Shown: positions 1 through 12,500 of the stretch, piece after piece | How positions within the stretch are numbered: the stretch's first letter is position 1 | Layout: every line of letters starts with the position of its first letter | Source: Shinisaurus crocodilurus | Lineage: Eukaryota > Chordata > Lepidosauria > Squamata > Shinisauridae | Assembly (NCBI GenBank): GCA_021292165.1 | Contig: CM037876.1 | Coordinates: 39,108,575 to 39,172,574 of the forward strand | Reading direction: 5' to 3' | Length of the DNA stretch: 64,000 bases | Made by a program: the position numbers and the translations under genes | Notes under the pieces: model-generated | Seen by the model: the letters and a program-made list of their open reading frames with translations, nothing else | Database searches by the model: none | What the model was told of the DNA's origin: nothing

Positions 1-2979
1 GGGGTGGGGAGGGGAGGAGACCAGAGTTGCCAGGATATGAGCTACCCTGTGCCTCTAACAGCCTCCTTCCCTCCCCCTCTGAAGCACTGTTGCGTCATTG
101 ATTTTTTTTTTAGCATTGCACGGTGCAATCCTATACATATCTACTCAGTGGGTAGTTATTCTCAGATATGTGTGTACAGGAGTGCAGCTTTAATGAGTTA
201 TTGTTTTATATGCATTTAAAAAGTGCATTGTGGTGTGTTTGTAATAACATTACTTTTAGTTCCATTATCTTTTCAATTCCTTCCTCTTTTTTCATATATC
301 TATAAGATCCATAGTTTGTTATCATTTTCTTTTAAGGGCCCATGTATATGAAGGGATTCACATTATAATACAGGTTTTAATGAGAAATTTAGAGAGTTTT
401 ATGGTTTGCCATCTCTTTTTATTGGCTATATCTTATTATATCTTGTAGTGTACAACAGTGGTGGGTAGACTTCAAGTTTGTGGTTCAACTTCATTTTTTT
501 ACTAGAATTCTAGTGTGGAGATCCACCACACGGAACCTGATGCAAAAGGCACCAGACCTGGTTTGCACAATCAAACTATTAAGTCACGGAGACTTATTTA
601 AACTCATGGGCTGTTGTAGGGTTATTAGAGGGCTATTTCCCTCTCCAACAAACCATGCCGCCTGGGTTCGGATGACATGACAAACCGCATCTGGGCAGTG
701 ATTATGGAAATTGTACCCAGCACACACTGTGATTTAAATAAGCCATGTTGGTTTATTCTGATTATGCAGACTAGCCCACTGCTAGAATTAAAGAATTCTG
801 AGCCCAGGAATGACTCAGGATTTTGTATGCAAAGAGTGTGAGCTGCATTCAGTTCTGGTACTCAAATGCAGCTCAAAGTACTTGCACACAAAAATATATT
901 CCTGGTTACCCCAAAGCTTTTTTCATTTCAGTGGTATAATTTTGAGTGGGGAGTCTTTTATTGCTGTTCTTGTTAACTGAGAGTCAGAAATCCTGGCCCA
1001 TCTACTGGAAATCGGCTAGAGATCTACCAGTAGATATGGATCCATCTTCTTCCCACCCTTGAATGTACAACAAGTATGTGACTGATATCAGTTTGTATTA
1101 TGATTAGTTGAGCTTTTAGGGTTCCATGCATAAAGAGGGTTTAAAAAAATATCTTGGGTTCTGTTATTATTAATGCTAATGTTTATAACTATTCTAAGTA
1201 TTGTTAACTTATTTATTTATATGTTCATTCTTTCAATGCCCCCAAGGAAGGTTATTACCATCTGAAGCACGCTGGGCATTTTATTGTTTCACAAAGTTTA
1301 TATTTTGATAAAGTTTCATTTTGCAGTACCATTTTGAGGCTTTGCCTTTTCTTTTGGTTTTTGGTGCTGGCCCTTTTTTTTCCTTTGTAACAATTGCCTA
1401 AGAAATCTATTTGTTTGCTGCAGAAGGCTGGTAACCAAATGTTGTCAAGTTGCTTGCTTTTTATGGAAGGGGATAAAAAGTCGTTTGTGCTACCATAGCT
1501 GAAGCAAACCTTTAGCCCCTTAAAATGGGACAGTAACATCTGGCTCCCCATTTACCCTTACTAACAGTTGAACCTGGCCTTCATACAATGTCTGGGCTCC
1601 TACTTCATTTTTGCTCCCTCCTCTAAACCTGCATATCCAAGTATGTTTTCATGACAGTACAAAGGGATACTGGGTTTCTTCCGGTGGAGTTGCTTCAATT
1701 GAGCCAGTGTTGTGTAGTGGTTAGAATGGCAGACTGGGACTCAGGAAATCTGGGTTCTAGTCCCCACTTGGCCATGAAGCTCACTGAGTGACTTTAGGCC
1801 AGTCACTGACTCTCAGCCTAACCTACCTCACAGGATTGTTGTGAGGATAAAATGGAGAGGAGGAGGAGGAGGATTATGTAAGCCACCTTGGGTTTCTTGC
1901 AGGAAAAATGGTGGTATATAAATATAAATATAAATAATAATAAATAATAGTGGAAGAATGAGCTGGCTCCCAATGCTGCCCTGTCAGTTGTGGCATTGCA
2001 TCAGTACGTGTTCTTGCACCCCATCCTAGACAATCCAATCATCATTGAATCACTTAGGCTCAATCCTACGCAAACATACTTAGGAACAAGTGCCACTAGA
2101 TGCAAAAGAACTTACTTCAGAGTAAAGATGCATGGGATTGCATAGTTAAAGGAACAGTTTATAAATCTGCTAATCATGTCCAATGTAAAATATTAGGAAC
2201 TTTCATGTTAGTCATTCCAAACATTTTATATAGTATAACTCCAACTTTATGTCATTTATTAGATAATTTGTTATCTGCCTTGGGTCTTTGTGTTAGGGTA
2301 AGTTGGGTAACAATATCATAATATTAAATTAATATTATTTTCCAAAAGAAAACATTAGCCCCCAATAGATTTCCATAAAGATATGGACCATAGATACTAG
2401 AGTTCTTATCATAATCAGATACTAATTGTTATATGTTTACAATGTGTAGCTAGTATCTTTAGGTCATCCCTGACTATATCTACGTTCACACTTTTGCTAC
2501 TAACTTATTCCTCAAGATACTGTTCTAGTACTTTCATACATGCAGGATAAGAATAACCTGCTTGCCCTTTTCTCCTTGTTTACCATTTCCCCCTGTCATT
2601 TTCAGTGGCTGTTATGTTCAAATCTCAACTTTCAGTATGAAAGGAATAAATTAACAATTTAGGCTGTGCCTTTTGGTAATAACAAGAATATACAATCCAG
2701 GTTCACCAGTGACTTAAAGCATGGGTAACTCTTAGAATTAATTTTGTCTGAACAACCTATTAAGCTGCAAACCTAAGAATAAATATCAGGAAGGAAGTCA
2801 TATTAAATTCAGTGGGGTTTATTTCCAAGTAGGCACATTTAAGATTGAGCGGAGACTTTGACGTGTGTATGGCACTGGTAAATTGGACCCATCTTAGCTT
2901 AGCTGTTCCAGGTAATAAGTTTCACTGTTTGTTGTGAGCCAAAGTTGCTGTAACAATTTCACTCTGTGTTCTCTTTCAG
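1..2979. other. ANK2: ANK2 intron, upstream of the microexon
   Basis: Intronic DNA with no coding exon that I can recognise. It holds a short element with TGCAATCC-type ends at about 123-197, a Sauria-type SINE at 1699-1945, and degenerate copies of the TGCAATCC-type element at 2058-2142 and about 2762-2856. I looked for the preceding ANK2 exon (end of the UPA domain, acidic SDQEQEEE-like stretch) and did not find it, so it probably lies before the window. Confidence 0.7.
1699..1945 (+). repeat. Sauria-type tRNA-derived SINE
   Basis: The head reads GTGTAGTGGTTAGAATG, with a pol III A-box-like TAGTGGTTA followed by a B-box-like GGTTCTAGTCC. The body has the typical GGCCAGTCACTGACTCTCAG and CTACCTCACAGGATTGTTGT blocks. 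It ends in a TATAAATATAAATA-rich tail. A short GGA run (about 1858-1872) lies in the 3' part. I recognise this as the squamate Sauria SINE family, which is one reason for calling the genome squamate. Confidence 0.8.
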
Positions 2980-3001
2980 ACTGACATGACATCAGAAAAA
3001 C
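2980..3001 (+). CDS. ANK2: Ankyrin-B 22-nt microexon (TDMTSEK)
   Basis: This 22-nt exon sits between a strong acceptor (TGTTCTCTTTCAG) and a GTAAGA donor. Read in phase 0 it gives T-D-M-T-S-E-K plus one base, so it ends in phase 1. That is the phase required by both the giant exon (6520) and the first death-domain exon (13904). From memory, mammalian ankyrin-B has IDMTSEK at this place, in the linker between the UPA domain and either the giant insert or the death domain. The exon has no start codon and is too short to be found as an open frame. Phase, splice sites and matching peptide together make it convincing, although the upstream exon is not in the window. Confidence 0.85.
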
Positions 3002-6000
3002 GTAAGATTTTAATCAAAATGCAATGGTGTGCACAAAAGCTGCCTAATAATAAAATTAAGCATGAGAGAGATTGCAAGCTCTAATTGCCACTGATGATGG
3101 TATTAATTGTCTAAAATAGAGAAATATAATAATATAAATGCAGCTTTTAGATTAAATATGTTACTTAAGTTGTTACTAATAATTAAAATTAAACTACCAA
3201 GACAGTTCATCTAAGCATTCACTTTCCTTTTGACATCCCCTTGTGACCCTGCTCTTGCTGTTAGGCTTGTGTAAATCCCCATTTTATTATTTCTTCTTTT
3301 TTTTATGTATGTCTGTTGACATAAAGTCATTGCATTTTACAAATTAATTACAGTATCACCTTTAAAAATGAAACTTCTACAAGCTACATAACTGCTTCAT
3401 GAAACTCTTTACATGCAATATTATTTTCTGTGCATATATAAAAGTGATACTGTTTTAAGTAACAAAAATCCATCTCCCATTCCCAGTTGCTCTGGTGAAG
3501 TATTTCTTGGAGGCATACGTTTATCTTGAAACACAGGTGTTAGCTGGAAATTAATTATCATGCCCACAGCTGGGAGAGGAGCAGAGCAGGGAGGGGAAGG
3601 ATGAGAATGGGATCAGAGACTGGGCAAATCAGGCCACAAACACATATTCTAAACAGGGACTGGCATAGGATGGGCAAGGGACCAAAATACCATGGCAGCC
3701 CACTTGTTGCTTTTGTACCTCCTGGCCCGGCTGCTCGGAGTCGGAGGTGTACAAAGACAAAGATCAGCTTGGGGAAGAGGCTGTCTTAGCTCAGTCGTGT
3801 CGCCCACTGCGACCAACCGGGGGCTGTGGCAGGTATTGAGGACCCTGAGCTGGGCCAGAAGTGAGCTATTGCCCCCAAGGCTCCAAAGGAGGAGCATGCC
3901 AAAGGAGGGCACCCACGCCCAGTTTTCCCCATACTATGGTCCCTGCTTAGTGCCCCAATGCTAGACCAAAGCTAGTTGTGGGAGAGTTATCAACACAAAA
4001 ATATGAACGCAAAGTGAAATGATTTGTTTATTATAAGGAAGGCAAAAACTCCTGGAACCAAATAGCCTATCTGAAAAGAAGGTAAACTTCCTTCTCAGGC
4101 CCATCAACTGGCAACTGATAGTCACCCATAGCAAAAGAAGCAAACATTTTTAAAAAGCAACTGAGTACTTAGGAGGGCAAGTGAGGGAAGCACTGACCTG
4201 ACTCCAGTCAGGAGCCTGAACTTGTAGCCCCAGAACAGACCAGAGAGATGAAGTTCCCTCTCTAAGTTCCCACCCACTAAAGGCCAGCTGGCAATGTTAA
4301 CTAGCCAAAGCCAGGGCCTAGACCATAGCAGAAGTGGAAGGAGTGCCACCGGCAGAACAGGGAGCCCTTGGCTCAGGTAGGATAAACTAAGAGAATAAAC
4401 TAACTTCTTCCAATTCTATAATAAAGAATCATTTCAGAGAAAAGTCTTCTTTGAATAAAAATTCAAGTATAGACTGACAACCTTAACTTGATAAATATAC
4501 AAAACCCAGCCAAAATTAAGCACTTTTAGTGCCTGACATTCTTCCACTGAAATCAATGGAGCCTAAAAGTACTCTGTTTTGTCTCCACTATGTGCAGTGT
4601 TTTTTCCCCCAGAGTTACCCAGACCAAATGCTGCAACATTCTTTAAAATAAAGGATCCATCACTATGGTGAAGAAATGTTCCTGAGATTGCATCCTAGTT
4701 TGGGAAAGAACTTTGGCCAGAAGGCTCTCAGTATTTTTAGAAACTAAGCTATGTCCTAGTCATTAAATGGATTCTTTTCCTGAGTGTTCCTCTTTCCTCA
4801 AGCCCCAGTACCCAGTATACTAGCCGAGACTGTGGAGTACTGTATAGTGAAGCCTGGGAGGGCCTCAGTTTAAAATGAGCAGACTGCAGACTCACATCAT
4901 GCCAGGCATGGCAGTAGCATACTGGGTGCAAAGATTGTTTGGTAGCGGACAGGAGTTTAAGCTGGAATCTTATGGTTAACACACCACATTCTGCTCTCCA
5001 CTTACAGAGTGCAGGACTGCAACCTACATCTGGTCAGCCTCTCCTCCTCCTTCAGCTCCTCCCTATTTGGAGTCCTTCCTTCTCTTTGCTTTTCTCATTC
5101 ATAAATCTCTTTGCCTGGCCTTTGTCAAGTCACCCTCTCACTGTCTAAGCCTTCCCCAACCTGATACTTTGTACTACTACTCCAGCTATTTTGTACTATA
5201 ACTCCTATCATCCCTGACCATTTGCCATGCTAGATGGGATTTCTGTCCAAAATATCTGGAGGCTCCGTGTTGGGCAAGGTCACATGCTGGTGACAATAAA
5301 TGAGGTTAGAAATCGTAAAACACTTAGTACATTGAAAAACTTAGTACATTGATAAATAGCAAAGTTCATAATTTCCCTGGAGTGAGCTTTACTGCAACTT
5401 TACTCCTCCTTCTATCTTGCCATGTCCCAAATTATTTCCAAACCAGATATTTAATATACTGGTTATAGAAAATAAATAATACTTCACCATAGTATATTAC
5501 ACATGATTTTATGCCCTTTTCATTTGTAACCATCTAGGCTTTGTTGTTGTTTTTAAACGTAAGGATACTTACCCTGCAATGTATGCAACAGCTTTGCTTT
5601 GCATGGAAATAACTTGGCTTACATGTATATTGTGTGTATGTTTGTGTCTGTGTGTATGTGTCCTGTGTGAATATTTTTGGTGGCCATGCATTACATTTTT
5701 TCCCTAACCTCTGAATTCTCTGTTGAGCTAGTCACTATTTAAATTTTCTTTCTCACTCGTTTTTTCATTTAAAAAAATATATTATTATTTCTTTCACTTG
5801 ATTTATTCATTATTTATTTGAAAAACGAGGATGTTCCCCAGAAAGGACCATGCCTCTTGAAATAATAGTCTGTGTATCTGTGTCATCATTTAGATGTAAA
5901 ATTCCCCTTAGATGAAATGCCGGTTTGCAGCTGCCTCAGATATCAATGTATTGCATTTACTGTAGAGTATTGCAGAATTAAATGTAAATACAGATTTTTT

Positions 6001-6519
6001 TTTACTTTGGTTATTAAACAAAAGTTTACATCCATATACTTAATTTTGGTTCTGAAGTTTGCTACCACTGGCTTTCTCTTTGAGGAGATCAACTTTCAAC
6101 CAATTACAATCTCCCCCCACCCCTTTGTTCTCTGTTTTTATTTGAGCATTGATCTGTAACATCTGAACAATCTTGAGATGCCTATCTTTCTGTAAATTCC
6201 ACTGTTTCTTTTTCTTCCCCACCTTCGTTTTTATGGTGTCCTTGGTTTATAAAAGCTTTGGTGTTGTATGTGTGGGTGTGCTGTACTGCAAAAACTAAGC
6301 AAGTTATTTCCTGTCCACTTTCTTTTTTGGTTTTCCCCCTGTTAGCTTTGCTTTGCTTTTTTTTTCACCCTCAGATTTGTGGATCCACCATACCCAGACC
6401 ATTTTGTTGACCCTCCTACCGCTGCAATCAAAGACAGTCATTACAGTCCTGATTACGTTTTTCAATCTCTATTTTTGATTTCCATTTATTTTCAATGTTT
6501 TTCCCCATTTGCATCAAAG
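3002..6519. other. ANK2: ANK2 intron before the giant exon
   Basis: Intron of about 3.5 kb, mostly unique AT-rich sequence. A degenerate hAT-type MITE relic lies around 5165-5285 (CTCCTATCATCCCTGACC ... AAATATCTGGAGGCTCC). A pyrimidine tract plus CAG at about 6346-6375 resembles a splice acceptor, but no frame after it gives an ankyrin-like peptide with a good donor. No other exon is recognised. Confidence 0.7.
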
Positions 6520-9500
6520 ATGATGATGAAACAGAATCTACGGAAACATCTATCCTGAAAAGTCACCTTGTCAATGAAGTTCCTGTCCTAGCCAGCCCAG
6601 ACTTGCTATCTGAAGTCTCTGAGATGAAACAAGATTTGATCAAAATGACTGCCATCTTGACAACAGACTCTTCTGAAAAGTCAGGTTCCATTAAGGTGAA
6701 AGATCTTGTGAAAGCTGCTGATGAAGAGCCTGGAGAACCATTTGAAATTGTGGAAAGAGTTAAAGAGGACTTAGAAAAAGTAAATGAAATTCTAAGAAGT
6801 GGCAGTTGCCCCAAAGAAGAGCCAGTTCTTCAGAGATCCAGTTCTGGAAGAGACTTGGTAGAAGAAGAAGAATGGGTTATTGTAAGTGATGAAGAAATTG
6901 AAGAGGCCAAGCAAAATGTTCCCTTGGAAGTCATTGAGCCTGTCTGTGTAGAAACTAGAATAGGCAAAGGAAAAACAGAAAAAGAAACGAAAGACATGAC
7001 AGGAATGATAGATTACCTCAGTGAGGATCTAAAGGTTTATGTGTCTTTGAATGAAATGCATCCACAGACATTTCAAGAAGACATTGTACAAGAGAGATTT
7101 GAAGCTGTTGTTGTAAGCAGAGGTTGTGAAACAGGGGATGGAGACCAAGAGAAGCAAGGCCTATGCAAACCTACCTTGGAAATTAAAAAACCAGTTAGGA
7201 AGAAATTAAAAGATAAACAAAAGCCAAAGGATGAAGAAACCCAAGGAAAGGAAGAACACTCAGGGATAACGAAGTTCAGCTCAGAGGAGTCTTTAGATGA
7301 AGAAGTCAAGTTAGCCCCTGCAGAGCCTACCAAGGTAACTGCTGTGTCTCCTGTGATAGAAGAGACTCCTATTGGCTCAATCAAAGATAAAGTGAAAGCC
7401 CTTCAGAAGCGAGTGGAAGATGAACAGAAAGGACGTTCAAAATTGCCTGTCCGGGTCCTAGGAAAAGAAGGGGCAACTGAGAAGCCTGTTACAAAGCCAT
7501 CACAAGCTAAAAAAATTATTTATAAAACAAAACCCCCAGCTTCTCCCAGTGCCTCAAAGACTCCAGCTTCTCCCCCTGCCTCAAAGACTGCAGCTTCTCC
7601 CTCTGCCTCAAAGACTATGGCTTCTCCCTCAAAACTATCATCTCCCTCTGCTAAGAAGCCAGCTGTTTCTCCCACAGCTAAGAAGCCAGCTGTTTCTCCC
7701 ACAGCTAAGAAGCCAGCTGTTTCTCCCACAGCTAAGAAGCCAGCTGTTTCTCCCACAGCTAAGAAGCCAGCTGTTTCTCCCACAGTTAAGAAGCCAGCTG
7801 TTTCTCCCACAGCTAAGAAGCCAGCTGTTTCTCCCACAGCTAAAAAGCCACCTGTTTCACCATCTTCCAAAACAGAAAGACTTGAAGAGACTATGTCTGT
7901 TCGTGAACTGATGAAAGCCTTCCAATCAGGTCAAGACCCATCAAAGCATAAAGCTGGACTTTTTGAGCATAAGTCTATAAAGCAGAAACAGCAGGCTTCT
8001 GACAAAGAGGCAGCTAAAAAAGGAGCTGCTCAGGCAGAGAGTGAAAAGAAGCAGGCATTGACACATAGAGAGACACACAAGAAAGACAGTCCCAAAAGCA
8101 AAAAGGGCCATGAGCCTCAGGCAGAGGTAGGTTTGCAATCGAAAAAAGAGGCACATGGCACTCCTGATATCATTCTGAAGAAAGATTTAGCCACACAGGC
8201 AAAACAGCAGAGTAACAAAGCCACCGAAAAAAAATCTCCAGTAGCTACTGACGAAAGTTGCAAAGAAGTGGTCCTGACATTTGATGACCAAGGGGACACT
8301 GACCTCCAGATCAGTCCGGACAGAAAGACATCGACAGATTTTTCTGATGTCATAAAAGAAGAGCTTGAGGATAATGATAAATACCAACAGTTCCGGCACA
8401 TTTCAATTACCGAGGAAGGTGAGCTTCACTTAGATCAAGTTCTGACCAGTCCATTCAATGTTACATTTCCATCAGAATATGTGAAAGATGGGTTTTTGCC
8501 CGCTCTCTCCTTGCAAAGTGGTGCTTTGGATGGCAGCTCAGAAAGCCTTAAACATGAAGGCATAGCAGATTCTCCAATTGGTAGCCTGCTTGATGGAACC
8601 CCTCAGATCAGCTCTGAGGAAAGTTATAAGCATGAGGGCTTGGCAGAAACTCCAGAAACAAGTCCTGAGAGCCTCTCATTCTCACCAAAGAAAACAGAAA
8701 CTGCTGACCAGATGGAAGAAACAGAACTAGCCAGTGCAGTACAGAGAACTGCAGAGACACATTCGCCAAAGGGACTTTCTCCAACAACAACAACAACAAC
8801 AACAACCAGCACAACTGAAAGGACTGTTGCTGACAAAGACCTAAAAGTGATCACAGAGACCTCAGAGTCCCAATCCCATCATATGTCAGAAAAACTACAA
8901 TTTTCAACCTCTAAAGAAGAGATAGACAAATGTGCAGATTCTAGCTCAACTTTAAATAAAGATGCTGTCAGGGATGAGTTAACTATAGCTGCTGATCAAG
9001 GACATTTGATTAAGTTACCTGAAATACATGATGCTTCTTTAGAGAAAGATGAGGATGTATCCTTTGGGCACCATGCCATTAGCAGAGGACTGGAACTTTC
9101 ACTTCCTAGCCATGATAGTGAAGGCCTTAGCCCAGTTGCAGATGAATCCATAGCTATAAGCCATAAAGATTCACTGGAAGCAAGCCCAGTGCTGGAAGAC
9201 AATTCATCACGTAAAACACCCGATTCCCTTGAGCCTAGCCCCACCAAAGAATCCCCCTGCCGTGATTCTCTGGAAAGCAGCCCGATAGAACAGAAAACAA
9301 AGACTGGCATCCTTCCAGGACCTGGTCCTATTCAAGCTGCCCTTGCCAAAGTAGAAAACTTTCCAGAGCTGACACCTGTGCGGTCTAGGCTTTTACGTGA
9401 CCCAGATGGGAGTGCTGAAGATGACAGTTTAGAACAAACATCTCTCATGGAGAGCTCAGGGAAAAGCCCTCTTTCACCCGAGACTCCTAGCTCTGAGGAA

Positions 9501-12500
9501 ATTAGTTATGAAATCACACCAAAAATAACAGATTCACAGGTCCTGTCAAATATACCCAAGTCTGCTGCAATTCCCGAGGTCAGCGAAGAGCCAGAGGATG
9601 ATTCAGAAGGTGAGCCAAAGAAAAGGTTCACACCAGAAGAAGAGATGTTTAAAATGGTGACCAAAATAAAAATGTTTGATGAGCTGGAACAGGAAGCAAA
9701 ACAGAAGAGAGATTATAAAAAGGATTCCAAACAAGATGATGATGCTTCAGCTTCCGATTTGGAAGCTGCTTCTGAAGTTGAAATTGCACCCTCAGCAACT
9801 TTGGAAGACAATGATATACCTACTGTGGTGACTTCTGCAGTTGAATCTAGAAAGACTTCTTCCTCTTCGGAGAGTGAGCCGGAATTAACAAAGTTGAAAA
9901 AAGAAGCTGACTCTGGGCTGTTAATGGAGCCTGTAATTAGAGTGCAGCCTCCTTCACCTCGTCTTTGCAATATGGATTCCAGTTCCAGTCCTGAAGAAAC
10001 AGTGTTTCAGCCTATTGAGTCCAAGCAGCATGCATTCAGTACTGAAGAGGATAACACAGAATCAGATAAACCAACAGAGGAAACCAAAATGTCTGGTGAT
10101 ACTTCACTAGCCTCTGATGCTAGCATCATAGCACAGGCTAGCGAGTCCAAGTGCTACAGCACAGATGAGAGTGACACAGTTAGTCCCAATGGCCCTATGA
10201 TGCAGCCTGAGGACTCTTTCTACCATTCTGTTGGTGATGATGTCCCAAAAGTAGCGGAGTTATATGAAACCTCAGGGGCATTGCACCACCAGGATGATTC
10301 TGAAAAAGATGCTGCAGCATCTGATGGGGTACCACACAGAGACCTAGTTACTATGGGAACTACAGAGGGCTCCTGCATACCTGGTACCTCTCATTGCAGT
10401 ATATCCCAAAATGATGAATTGGCTGTTGTTGTTTCACCTGTTCACTCCCCGCTGGGAAGTGATTTGGCTGGAAATGACAAAGGTTTTGAGATGGCACAAA
10501 GGGATTTTTGTAGTGCAGAGCACTCCATGGAATATTCATCTCTAACCACCCAAAAGGGTGAATGTGAAGATTATGTAGAAGATGTTGATGAAAGTAGTGC
10601 TCTGCCTATAACAAGCCCTTATGAAAATGTCCCTTCACAGCATTTTTTTACTAGCACTGAAATTAGTACAGGAATTGATTTAAGGACAACAGACCAGTCA
10701 TTTGGAGGTCATCATTCTGCTGAAGAAGTAACAACAAGCTCCCTTTGTAGACCAGCATCAGTAGGTTCTGAGGTTCAGACCTCAGAAGAGATCTATATGG
10801 AGATAGAATCCAAACATGTAGACATCTTCCAGAAAAGCTCAACACCAATGCCTTCAGCATCAGACCCCAGATCACTAGATGAAGCTGCTCTACAAGATAT
10901 CAGGGATGAAGCCGAGAAAATAATCAGCCAAGTAATCATAACGAGGACAGATGTGGATTCTGATAAATGGAGTCAAATACGTGAAGATGATGATGCTTTT
11001 GAGGCTCGGGTGAAAGAGGAAGAACAAAGGATATTTGGCTTAATGGTAGACAGGAGATCACAAGGCACCACACCTGATACAACACCAGCCAGGACTCCCA
11101 CAGAAGAAGGGACACCTACCAGTGAACAAAACCCCTTCCTTTTCCAGGAAGGAAAACTGTTTGAAATGACGAGGAGTGGTGCCATAGACATGACTAAGAG
11201 GAATTATTCTGATGAAAACTTACACTTTTTCCAAATGGGACAGCAGTCTCAGGAAGAGGTGTCGTTATCTGAGGAAATGAGAGAAGCTGAAAGCCTAGAA
11301 TGCCCCCAGGAGGAGCAACTCTCAGTTCCCTTTGCATCTTCTGAATTGGGTGAAGCAGAGATGCCTATAAAAGATTTGTTCATATCTGTATCTGAGGATG
11401 AGACCAGTGGCTTATACAACACAAAAGGGGATATTAAATCTAGAATTCCTATTAAAATGGGTATTTCAGCCTCTTCAAAATCAGCAAAAAAAGAAACTGC
11501 TGCTTCTGATCTTGACCCCTTCTCTAGAGTTGACACCGGTGACATGTTTGATAGCTCCCAGGTGCCTTGCCCTCTCTCTCCAGAGGAGACTGTGATTGAT
11601 GTACAGTTAAATTTTTCAACAGTCACTAGGTCTGTGTATGCTGAGCAGGAAGATGATTCCCCAGACTCCTCACCAGAGGAGCAGAAATCTGTGATTGAAA
11701 TCCCTACTGCTGTCATGGAGAGTGTGCCTTCTTCTGAGAGCAAATCCAAAATTCCCATTAGGACAGCTCCCAGTACATCCCACTCATTCCAGCAATCAGA
11801 ACCTGAGAGCCTCCCTTCAGATGGCTTTGTAGACAACCTAGAAGAATCACAGGATGATCCATCCAAACCAAAGTCTAAAATTCCAGTCAAAGCAATTTTC
11901 CAAAGAGTTGAGCAAGAGTGTATGTACACAGAGACATCTGTTTGGAAGCCAGAGTCATCTAAAGCCCTTGACATAACATGCAAACTACCTATGAAACAAG
12001 ACATTAGGAGTAAATCTGAGTCTGATGCAAGTGCCTCCATGGATTCAAAGGCTAAGCATATAGTCAAAGCTAGAAGCTATGCTGAGGCAGAAGCAGAGAC
12101 CAGAGAGAGGGTGGGTGAGATGAAGCTTGAGCTAGAATCAGACGAGCTGACAACTGCAAGGCCAAAGATATTTTCTTCACGATTACCTGTTAAGAGCAGA
12201 AGCACTTCAGCTTCCCGCAGTGCTGTTAGTCCCTCAAAAGAAAGTAAGGAACATTTTTTTGATCCTTTACAAAAACTCCATAGAATTCTTTGAAGAGATT
12301 AGCGATGAAGCTTCCAAGTTAGTCGATAGACTCACACAGTCAGAGAGAGAACAAGAATTAGTTTCAGATGATGAAAGTAGTAGCGCCCTAGAAGTTTCGG
12401 TTATTGAAAACGTGCCATCCATTGAGACCCAGCAGTCAGTTGCCGAGGACATCTTTGACACCAGGCCCATTTGGGATGAGTCTATTGAGACTCTGATTGA

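Noticed and set aside
6346..6480. Pyrimidine tract and CAG followed by text reading FVDPPYPDHFVDPP.
   Set aside because: No good donor follows, no frame matches ankyrin-B, and the true acceptor of the giant exon at 6519/6520 fits the phase.
7650..7865. Regular direct repeats resembling a CRISPR-like array.
   Set aside because: There are no spacers; units are contiguous, in frame and code for protein in a vertebrate gene.
7520..7911. Open frames on both strands over the 27-nt repeats.
   Set aside because: They are shadows of the in-frame repeat. A 27-nt period stays open in every frame that has no stop in the unit.
11249..12067. A 272-codon open frame on the - strand opposite ANK2.
   Set aside because: The + strand is clearly coding in the conserved ankyrin-B frame; the antisense frame has no recognisable domain.
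12244..12283. A GTAAGG...CCATAG segment of 40 nt whose removal would restore the frame of the giant exon.
   Set aside because: 40 nt is too short for a normal vertebrate intron, there is no branch-point or pyrimidine tract, and it would delete conserved residues (HFFD-L-Y-NSIE). A one-base indel is simpler.
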